DNA of 24,152 nt, taken from Ascoidea tarda (nom. inval.). Its lineage: Eukaryota > Ascomycota > Saccharomycetes > Ascoideales > Ascoideaceae. The notes below the pieces were generated by a model that saw only the letters and a program-made list of their open reading frames with translations, was not told the DNA's origin and did no database searches. This document shows positions 16,913 to 24,152 of the stretch, piece by piece. The position numbers were made by a program, and so were the translations under genes. The stretch lies in contig JAKTTS010000221.1 of assembly GCA_030560485.1 (NCBI GenBank), positions 1 through 24,152 of the forward strand, read 5' to 3'. How positions within the stretch are numbered: the first letter of the stretch is position 1; every line of letters starts with the position of its first letter.

Positions 16913-19900
16913 TCATAATTCCAATTTGGCTAGGTTAGTAGACTTCCTAGAAGCAATTCTAGATAATTCAACTTCATATTCTTGTTCACTTTCAGATTTA
17001 GTTTCATTTTTAACTCTATTCTTTGATTTAGGAACTCTGAGTAACCAATAAAAGCCAGCTATAATGAAGAAGTTGATAAAAATATAGCAAATAAAAATAC
17101 CAAAGTTTCTCCACATTTCGCTATAAACACAGTTAGCTTTCTTAAGATATGCGTTAGTGCTTGACATGATACAATAGTGACAATAATCGGTAGCATTCTC
17201 ATCCACTAAATATCCACCAACAACTGAAATATAAGGTGTCATATATTGTAAACAGGTATAGCTGGTAGGTGGCTGAAATATTAACAATTCTGAGTTACTG
17301 CAAACAACAGGAGCATTAGCCAAACTTGCCGACATAATACCTTGGATCAAATATGTTAATGGCGAAACCCTATACATCCACTTCCAAAATCCAGGCATAA
17401 AATCCGGTCCAGCTAAAACACCACAGAAAGCCAAACACATAGTGAACAAAATTGTAGTTAAAATACCAGCAGTTTCTTTACGATCCAACCCAGCAATGAC
17501 TGCTTGACCAAAACTAAGACTCCAAACGTAATATGTTATTGAAAATAGCCAAACTAGTGCTCCTCTCTCAGAAACTGTGTTGGTATAACTAGCATTGTGG
17601 TATAAGCCAACAGGATAGTACCAACAGAAGAAAGCAATGGTACCACATAAGATATTCCATGGAATTTCGGCAGTTATTTGAGCCAAAATGAAAGCAACCC
17701 AACTGAAAGTTTTTGATGGTCTTTCTCTAACTTCGTATATTTTTCTTTGAGTCACAAAATTTTCAAACATTTGAAAGTTCAATGTGATAAAAATGACAGT
17801 ATACATAAAGATTGAGAGCATTTGATTCTGCAAGCCTTGTTGAGATCTGCTTGCATTGAAAAACGAAAAACCATTGAATAATTCTGAGATAATTGTTAAT
17901 AGGATTTTTGACCAAATATACATTGGTGTTCTCCAATAATGTTGGAAAACTCTTATCAATACCTGTTCATACTGAAAGAATAGTGGTGCCGCAAATTCTT
18001 TAAGTAGTTCATCAGAGCCATCAACAGGTTCTTTAATCAATTCTTTTTCCATTGACTCTAATTCTCTCAATATTTTTTTGTGTTCCTCAGAGTTAGACCA
18101 AACATCGAAATAATCTTTATCAGCATGAGACCCTGGAGCACTTCCAATTACATCTAACATCCATTCAGCAGGATTGGCTTCTTTGGGGCATTTTTTGTTA
18201 CTATACTTTTCAAAGTAGTGAACAAGAGTATTGCATTTTTCACCCAATTCTCCAAAATACACAGTTTTTCCTCCAGCCTCTAGTAAAAGTAAGTTATCAA
18301 ATCCATCCAATAAAATTGCTGATGGTTGGTGGATAGTACACAAAATAGCCTGGCCTTGGTCTGCCAATTTTCTAATTAATTTGCAGATAGACCAGGCAGT
18401 TTCTGAGTCCAAACCAGAAGTTGGTTCATCCAAAAATAAAAGCAAATCAGGTTTTGCTGCTAATTCAACACCTATTGTTAATCTCTTACGTTGTTCGACA
18501 TTGAGACCTTCACCGGTAACACCAATGATTGCATCAGCGTATTTTTCCATTTCTAAAGTGGAAATAACACTTTCAACATATTCATCCTTTTCTTCTTTAG
18601 AAACACTATAAGGTTGTCTCAAATATGCACTGAATCTCAACGCTTCTCTTACCGTCGAAGTAGTGCCATGTAAATCTTGCTGTTGAACATAACCAGTAGA
18701 TCGCTGAAATGATCTATCCCTCAAATGCCCATCAACAAACATATCGCCATAAACGATACCCATCGTCACTCTATTGGCAAGAACATCTAATAGTGTAGTT
18801 TTTCCGGCTCCTGATGCACCCATTAAAGCTGTAACTGTTCCAGGTTTAACCCAACCGCAAACATTATTTAATATTCTTCTTGTTTTACCCTTGATTTGAA
18901 TATCATAGCAGACGTTCTTCCAATGAAAAATTCTATCACCACAAGAAATTTTCATTTTCAAGCCGTCAGAATCCTCAGCTTCTGTTATGACTTTTTTTTC
19001 GTTTGTGTTTCCGGTTTCAATATCATTGGAAGTGTCAATTTTTTTTTGTTTTTTTAGTTTTTTTAAAGTCCTTTGTTGAAATAATAAAATCTCACCCTTT
19101 TGTTTTGCACCTTCATTATATTCACAAATAATTAGATATAGTAAAAGGAAAACCACAATATATGCAATAATAATTCCAACATTTCTCCACTTGTGTGAAT
19201 TATGATAATCAAAAGCTATTTCAATATAATCATCACCATTGACGTAGTTTGAACCAAGTTTTGCTCCAACTGAGTTGCAAACATGATTCAAACTGCCTAA
19301 AGTATCATAAGTCGAGGTTGAGGGAACATTTAGAGAGCATGTGTAGTTCATTCCATGGAACTCATTGGCCATAATTGATTCAAAAGTATATGCTAAAGGA
19401 TCAATGTAATTTATCCATCTTGACCATCCAAGCATGTAGTTAGTTGGAATAATAAAGCCCATAAAAATTGTAATAGCCAATAACAAAATTGAAGCAGGAG
19501 ACATTGCTTCATACAAAGTTTTAGTGCAAGCACCTATACATCTAAAAATATGGGACATGGCAAATGTGGACAAAATACCGATGAAGAAATAAAAGAAAAA
19601 ATGGCCAGCTGTTCTTCTTAAATTAACCATAAAGTAAAAAGGAATATTGAAACTAAGGGCAGTGAGAAGTTTATTGGGTAGTTCAGAGATAATTGAGGCT
19701 AAACCATCAGCAGCTGGATGATATAAGGCATATCCTTTGTGTTTTTCGACGATTGGTCTTGCTTCATACAAAGCAAGGATTTCCAAAATGGAAGCAAAAG
19801 CATTAAACAAAATGGCAATAAATAGAGCAGCCCCACGATAATAAAACGATCCTGTATCGTTTGGTAGATCGAAAAATATAGAGCCAATAATTAATGATAT

Positions 19901-21559
19901 TGCAAAATTACCACCAATATTCACAAGAGAATATCCCATGTTATTCCGAATTCTTTGAAAATTACGAATGATAATATATTTAACTTGCATCCAAAACGAA
20001 ATCATATATGGGGATTTTTTCCTTTGGAGTTTTGTTTGTTGGGCATAATGCCCTTGAACAAAATCGGATGAAGCTTGGTTGTTATTTTTGTTTCTTTTGA
20101 TATAGTCATCAACTTCTAAGACAAGATTTTTATATTGTTGAGAGCTTTTCCAATAGGTTTCAAATTCTTGAGGAGTCCTGGGTACTTTATTTTCGTAACC
20201 CTTTTTAACAATTCTTTGAGCAGGATTGGTAAGTGAAGTTAAAAAGTCAGCGGTTGTTTGACGTTGGGGGCATTCATAACCCATATTAAGGAAAAATGCT
20301 TTAGCCTTTTGGGTTGATCCAAAATAGATTTGATAGCCCTCATATAACAAACAAACTTTGTCATATAAGTTATAAACTTCAGTTGAACATTGGTAAATTG
20401 AAACAAGGGTTGTATAATTCAATATATCAGCTTGGGTTCTAAGACATTTTGTAAACTCGACAGCATTGGCAGCGTCCAAACCCCTAGTACTATTATCCCA
20501 TAGTTGAAAAGGAGCACCACATAACGAAGCCTCTGTGATACTTAATCGTTTTCTTTCACCACCAGAGATACCTCTCATGAATTCATCGCCAACTTTTGTA
20601 TCCTTAACCTGAGATAAACCATACATTGCAAGATACACCTCGGTCATATGTTTAGCGTAAACTTCTCTTGAGATTCCAGGGATTCTATTTCTTGGAGCTC
20701 TCATTTTGACAGCCAAATTCAAAGTTTCCCAAACAGTTAAGTGAGGAAAATGGATTTCTGTTTCTGCATTGTAGATAACTTCACCTCTGAAATTTTTTTT
20801 GATATCTTGTTGGTTTAAACCGTCATAAGTGATTATTGATTGGTCATCGATTTTGAAACCATGAGTTCTTCCAGCAATTGATTTTAGGAAAGTACTGCAA
20901 CCAGCACCAGGTCTACCTAACACAGCTAAAATTTCACCTGGATAGACTATACCATCCATTTTTTTTAAGATATCAAAGTTTGTTTTAGGAGCAATACTTG
21001 GGATTAAATGGACAGTTTTATCGCATAGTTTATATATACCATTACCAACATTTGTTTGGTAATCGGCGTCAGAAGCAATGCCATGGCTTCTCAAGTTTCT
21101 CCAAGCAACACCTAGGGTTAAGGGTTTATAATAGTCTGGGTCCTTATCGGTGAATCTTCTTAGATTTTTGACCCAGTATCTTGAGTTGAAATTTGGAGAA
21201 TTGGGATCTAGTCTTTCGTCAATTTTTTGAGCGTTAAAAGTGGAAACGCCAGGAATTTCTGATTGTTGAGACATTGAGCTCAAAGTTTTGATTAAGTTTA
21301 GGTCATTTTTATTGTGATGGGTGGTAGAATCTATGTTAGAAACATTGATAGGCATACTATTATTAGACTGGTTTGTTAACTGCCTGGCTAATTCGTGGAT
21401 TTTATTTCCAGTTGTCTGATCAAAACCATTGTAGGCATGAGTATGGGAATGAGATTCTTCAGAGTCATTAGTGGTTGAGTTACTATTAAAAAAGTCTTTT
21501 TGTTCTATTGATATAGACATGTCGTCAATATTTGAAAGCTTATTCTTTTGAACAATCAT
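16913..21559 (-). CDS. Pleiotropic drug resistance ABC transporter (Cdr1/Pdr5 type)
   Basis: The frame encodes 1548 residues, a full-size fungal PDR transporter (Cdr1 about 1501, Pdr5 about 1511) with reverse NBD-TMD-NBD-TMD order. These plasma-membrane pumps export drugs and lipids using ATP. NBD1 has the PDR-typical degenerate Walker A GRPGAGCST (about 215-223, Cys in place of Lys), signature SGGERKR (about 328-334) and Walker B QLWDNSTRGLD. NBD2 has canonical Walker A GASGAGKTT (about 913-921), a degenerate signature NVEQRKR (about 1020) and Walker B LLLFLDEPTSGLD (about 1040-1052). This pairing of one deviant and one regular ATP site is normal for the family. Six-helix domains span about 525-800 and 1210-1515. 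KQKGEILLFQ after TMD1 resembles Cdr1. No CTG codon was found. Which CDR/PDR paralogue it is cannot be settled, so no symbol is given. Confidence 0.95.
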   Translation of the reverse strand: MIVQKNKLSNIDDMSISIEQKDFFNSNSTTNDSEESHSHTHAYNGFDQTTGNKIHELARQLTNQSNNSMPINVSNIDSTTHHNKNDLNLIKTLSSMSQQSEIPGVSTFNAQKIDERLDPNSPNFNSRYWVKNLRRFTDKDPDYYKPLTLGVAWRNLRSHGIASDADYQTNVGNGIYKLCDKTVHLIPSIAPKTNFDILKKMDGIVYPGEILAVLGRPGAGCSTFLKSIAGRTHGFKIDDQSIITYDGLNQQDIKKNFRGEVIYNAETEIHFPHLTVWETLNLAVKMRAPRNRIPGISREVYAKHMTEVYLAMYGLSQVKDTKVGDEFMRGISGGERKRLSITEASLCGAPFQLWDNSTRGLDAANAVEFTKCLRTQADILNYTTLVSIYQCSTEVYNLYDKVCLLYEGYQIYFGSTQKAKAFFLNMGYECPQRQTTADFLTSLTNPAQRIVKKGYENKVPRTPQEFETYWKSSQQYKNLVLEVDDYIKRNKNNNQASSDFVQGHYAQQTKLQRKKSPYMISFWMQVKYIIIRNFQRIRNNMGYSLVNIGGNFAISLIIGSIFFDLPNDTGSFYYRGAALFIAILFNAFASILEILALYEARPIVEKHKGYALYHPAADGLASIISELPNKLLTALSFNIPFYFMVNLRRTAGHFFFYFFIGILSTFAMSHIFRCIGACTKTLYEAMSPASILLLAITIFMGFIIPTNYMLGWSRWINYIDPLAYTFESIMANEFHGMNYTCSLNVPSTSTYDTLGSLNHVCNSVGAKLGSNYVNGDDYIEIAFDYHNSHKWRNVGIIIAYIVVFLLLYLIICEYNEGAKQKGEILLFQQRTLKKLKKQKKIDTSNDIETGNTNEKKVITEAEDSDGLKMKISCGDRIFHWKNVCYDIQIKGKTRRILNNVCGWVKPGTVTALMGASGAGKTTLLDVLANRVTMGIVYGDMFVDGHLRDRSFQRSTGYVQQQDLHGTTSTVREALRFSAYLRQPYSVSKEEKDEYVESVISTLEMEKYADAIIGVTGEGLNVEQRKRLTIGVELAAKPDLLLFLDEPTSGLDSETAWSICKLIRKLADQGQAILCTIHQPSAILLDGFDNLLLLEAGGKTVYFGELGEKCNTLVHYFEKYSNKKCPKEANPAEWMLDVIGSAPGSHADKDYFDVWSNSEEHKKILRELESMEKELIKEPVDGSDELLKEFAAPLFFQYEQVLIRVFQHYWRTPMYIWSKILLTIISELFNGFSFFNASRSQQGLQNQMLSIFMYTVIFITLNFQMFENFVTQRKIYEVRERPSKTFSWVAFILAQITAEIPWNILCGTIAFFCWYYPVGLYHNASYTNTVSERGALVWLFSITYYVWSLSFGQAVIAGLDRKETAGILTTILFTMCLAFCGVLAGPDFMPGFWKWMYRVSPLTYLIQGIMSASLANAPVVCSNSELLIFQPPTSYTCLQYMTPYISVVGGYLVDENATDYCHYCIMSSTNAYLKKANCVYSEMWRNFGIFICYIFINFFIIAGFYWLLRVPKSKNRVKNETKSESEQEYEVELSRIASRKSTNLAKLEL

Positions 21560-22620
21560 TCTTGATTTATAAGATTAAAATTGCAATATGATAATGCACA
21601 GTATAAATTTGGAAAATGAATATTGGAAAAAAAATTAAAAAAAATGGATCCAAAGAGCATGAATTTATATCATTTTCAGTGAGTTTAATAAACTGGGTGT
21701 GGTTCTAAAAAGAAAATAATAGTTGAAAATGCATTTAGCTTCTGAGTTATCTTTAAAATTCTAGTTCATTAATAGCTGATAAAAGTGTTTTGTTTTTGCT
21801 TTACACTACTGCCAAAATATGGTTGAATACTAATGGAAAGCCCAAGTATTATTGGAAAGTCAGAAGATATTGACAACTAGGTTTTCAAAAAACAGCAGCT
21901 GAAAATTCGATCCTTATTGGGAAAAGATTCAAAGAAAAAGATGCACAATTCATAGTAACAACTAACAACTTTAAGGTAAAGACTGATATTCACTGTGATC
22001 ATATCAGTTAATCATTGCTTCTGGATAAGTTCAGGAAACCTTATAACGAGTGTCTTTGGCTTCTAGCAGTTTAGCTGCCTTCACATGCTAGGAATCACAC
22101 AATGGAAGATTGAAAACCCGAAACTGTTCTCAAGCAAATAAGGTTCAATTGCAAACCATCCGAGAGCATTTGCTTAAGAACTGAGCAGCTCCATCAAACA
22201 GTCACCCAGAAGGCCTTTAGGCCCTCTTTGACTATTGTATCGCAACAACGTCAGATGCTCTCTGGATCCTGTTAGCAGCTGGAAAGCCACACATACCGAA
22301 CCTTGACCATCCGGCAACAGAAGATTCAAAGAAAAAAACAGAAACAGCCCAGTAGTTGCTGGAGGTCTCCACCAGTGTGACATTTTCAGCTGGAAAACAC
22401 CAAAACACAACAAAAGTTTTCTTTCGCTCTCCAGCAGCGGTTCCACCACAGGTTCCGCGATCAGATCCTGCAGCCGAGCGGAAATACAAGCTTTGTGTCA
22501 TTTGAGGCACGTCACGGGAACCTCAGCTGTGCCTATTACGTGTTAAATGCGTATGTATGCAGCTGCAGACGCGGCACCGCAGAAGTGGGTCGTAAAGCTC
22601 AGACCGAAACAAGGCCCGTG

Positions 22621-22633
22621 GAAAGTTCTAGAA
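22621..22633. promoter_or_regulatory. Heat-shock element 1 of the SSA gene
   Basis: GAAAGTTCTAGAA is a perfect three-unit array of alternating GAA/TTC pentamers (GAA-nn-TTC-nn-GAA), the binding site of the Hsf1 trimer. It lies about 290 bp upstream of the SSA ATG. Confidence 0.88.
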
Positions 22634-22688
22634 CTGTCGAGACAACTCTCCTCCAGAGCAAGGGCCGGTTCTGTAGTGGTCCTTTCTT

Positions 22689-22701
22689 TTCTAGAACTTT
22701 C
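22689..22701. promoter_or_regulatory. Heat-shock element 2 of the SSA gene
   Basis: TTCTAGAACTTTC is a second perfect three-unit array (TTC-nn-GAA-nn-TTC), about 220 bp upstream of the SSA ATG and 55 bp from the first. Two perfect sites ahead of a TATA box indicate strong Hsf1 control. Confidence 0.88.
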
Positions 22702-22743
22702 GAATCACAACAAGAGGATTATCGCTTTGCTCTTCACAATTGG

Positions 22744-22751
22744 TATAAATA
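22744..22751 (+). promoter_or_regulatory. TATA box of the SSA gene
   Basis: TATAAATA sits 43 bp downstream of the second heat-shock element and 168 bp before the ATG, the usual order in yeast stress-gene promoters. Confidence 0.8.
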
Positions 22752-22918
22752 CTTTTGCTACTTCCAGGATGATTCTGTCTGTTTTTCTACTTCAATTCAT
22801 CAAGTGTTTTTTAGATATTTCTCTTTAACCAAATCATAGAATTCTACACTATAACACAGCTTTTTTTTGTTAACGCTAGTTTAATCAGTTTTTATAATAC
22901 ATTTACAATATTCACATC

Positions 22919-24152
22919 ATGTCTAAAGCAATTGGTATTGATTTAGGTACAACATACTCCTGTGTTGCTCACTTTACTAATGATAGAGTTGAAATCATTG
23001 CTAATGATCAAGGTAATAGAACCACCCCATCTTATGTGGCATTTACTGACACAGAGAGATTGATTGGTGATGCTGCCAAAAATCAAGCTGCTATGAACCC
23101 CAGAAACACTGTTTTTGATGCCAAAAGATTAATTGGTAGAAAATTCAGCGATACTGAAGTCCAAACCGATATGAAACATTTCCCATTCAAGATCATTTCC
23201 AAAGCTGGAAAGCCAAACATTGAAGTTGAGTTCAAAGGAGAAATCAAAGTCTTCAGTCCTGAAGAAATTTCATCAATGGTTTTAACTAAAATGAAGGAAA
23301 CCGCTGAAAGTTATCTTGGTGGTACAGTCAAAGATGCTGTTATTACCGTCCCAGCTTACTTTAATGATTCACAAAGACAAGCCACCAAGGATGCTGGTTT
23401 AATCGCTGGTATGAATGTTTTAAGAATTATCAATGAACCAACTGCTGCTGCAATTGCTTATGGTCTTGACAAAAAAGACAGTGGTGCTGGGGAACACAAT
23501 GTTCTTATTTTTGATTTGGGTGGTGGTACTTTTGATGTCTCTTTATTGTCCATTGATGAAGGTATCTTTGAAGTCAAGGCTACCGCTGGTGATACCCATT
23601 TAGGTGGTGAAGATTTTGATAACAGATTAGTCAACCACTTTGCTAACGAATTTAAGAGAAAATTTAGAAAAGATCTAAGCGGCAACCAAAGATCTTTACG
23701 TCGTCTTAGAACTGCTTGTGAAAGAGCAAAGAGAACTTTGTCCTCTTCCACTCAAACATCAATTGAAATTGATTCATTATATGAAGGTGTTGATTTCTAT
23801 ACCTCAATTACCAGAGCTAGATTTGAAGAATTATGTGCTGATTTATTCAGATCCACTGTCGACCCTGTTGAAAAAGTCCTTAAGGATTCCAAATTAGACA
23901 AATCTCAGGTCCATGAAATAGTTTTAGTCGGTGGTTCTACCAGAATACCAAAAGTCCAAAAACTTGTTTCTGACTTTTTTAATGGAAAACAGCCCAATAA
24001 ATCAATCAACCCAGATGAAGCTGTTGCATATGGTGCTGCTGTCCAAGCTGCTATCTTAACTGGTGACACCTCTTCCAAAACTCAAGACTTGTTGTTATTA
24101 GATGTTGCTCCATTGTCATTAGGTATTGAAACCGCTGGTGGTGTTATGACTA
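22919..24152 (+). CDS. SSA: Cytosolic Hsp70 chaperone, SSA family (3' end beyond window)
   Basis: The ATG at 22919 opens a frame of 411 codons that runs off the end of the window; about 230 C-terminal residues are missing. The N-terminus [19 protein letters not shown] is the Ssa type, rather than Ssb, Kar2 or mitochondrial Ssc1 (no signal or transit peptide). Seen in order are the nucleotide-binding motifs [10 protein letters not shown] (5-14), [15 protein letters not shown] (about 173-187), [11 protein letters not shown] (about 198-208), GEDFDNR and [12 protein letters not shown] (about 338-349). The start of the substrate-binding domain ([18 protein letters not shown]) follows at the window edge. 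Ssa proteins fold new and stressed proteins in the cytosol with Hsp40 partners. Codons are strongly biased, as expected of a highly expressed gene, with no CTG. The exact SSA paralogue number cannot be told. Confidence 0.97.
   Translation, partial: MSKAIGIDLGTTYSCVAHFTNDRVEIIANDQGNRTTPSYVAFTDTERLIGDAAKNQAAMNPRNTVFDAKRLIGRKFSDTEVQTDMKHFPFKIISKAGKPNIEVEFKGEIKVFSPEEISSMVLTKMKETAESYLGGTVKDAVITVPAYFNDSQRQATKDAGLIAGMNVLRIINEPTAAAIAYGLDKKDSGAGEHNVLIFDLGGGTFDVSLLSIDEGIFEVKATAGDTHLGGEDFDNRLVNHFANEFKRKFRKDLSGNQRSLRRLRTACERAKRTLSSSTQTSIEIDSLYEGVDFYTSITRARFEELCADLFRSTVDPVEKVLKDSKLDKSQVHEIVLVGGSTRIPKVQKLVSDFFNGKQPNKSINPDEAVAYGAAVQAAILTGDTSSKTQDLLLLDVAPLSLGIETAGGVMT

Larger units (their letters stand above)
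21560..22918. promoter_or_regulatory. Divergent intergenic region between the ABC transporter and SSA genes
   Basis: This 1359-bp gap contains both promoters. The transporter side is AT-rich. About 22140-22680 is GC-richer and is open in several frames on both strands, none resembling a protein family and most without an ATG start. The SSA side holds two perfect heat-shock elements and a TATA box (listed separately). CCCGTGGA at 22615-22622 is one base off the Pdr1/Pdr3 drug-response element and abuts the first heat-shock element. No tRNA or other RNA gene was recognised. Confidence 0.55.

Noticed and set aside
22174-22839. Overlapping frames of 91 to 114 codons on both strands
   Set aside because: They lie in the GC-richer SSA promoter, overlap the heat-shock elements, and none resembles a known protein.
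1-24152. Search for tRNA genes, LTRs, transposases and CRISPR arrays
   Set aside because: No tRNA B-box context, terminal repeats, transposase or polymerase motifs, or regularly spaced repeats were seen; the tandem repeats present have no spacers.

Overview
The window is nuclear DNA of a budding yeast (Saccharomycotina). The genes are mostly intronless and closely packed. The two introns I could place use GTACGT or GTATGT donors and TACTAAC-type branch points. Recognisable products include MPC2, HRT1/RBX1, PHA2, DBP10, EMW1, a CDR1/PDR5-type ABC transporter and a cytosolic SSA Hsp70. The DNA is AT-rich with sharp GC-richer patches. CTG is almost unused as a codon: a by-eye phase check found none in MPC2, HRT1, PHA2, EMW1, the ABC transporter or the SSA fragment, and about ten in the rest. 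That would fit a lineage near one of the CUG-reassigned clades, but the sequence does not prove it. CTG is shown as Leu below.

Layout: 1-1686 has no convincing gene. Then come PEX8 (+, ends in the peroxisomal signal SKL); MPC2 (+, one 86-nt intron); an unrecognised, probably mitochondrial protein (-); a membrane RING-H2 E3 ligase (-); a divergent 817-bp gap with a possible tiny gene; HRT1 (+, one 100-nt intron); a 12 x 7-bp minisatellite; PHA2 (-); DBP10 (-); EMW1 (+, divergent from DBP10 across 229 bp); a 1548-residue PDR-type ABC transporter (-); a 1.36-kb divergent intergenic region with perfect heat-shock elements; and the 5' part of an SSA Hsp70 gene (+), cut by the window end.

The genes are ordinary housekeeping functions: peroxisome import, mitochondrial pyruvate import, SCF ubiquitin ligation, phenylalanine synthesis, 60S ribosome assembly, drug efflux and protein folding. 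They do not form one pathway. PHA2 and EMW1 lie near each other here and also in S. cerevisiae, which suggests a remnant of ancestral gene order. I see no transposon, virus-like element, rRNA, tRNA or CRISPR array. Nothing here amounts to a clearly new system. The best leads are the CTG avoidance, the minisatellite between HRT1 and PHA2, the GC-rich islands running into gene 3' ends, the two unrecognised proteins, and the possible tiny gene.
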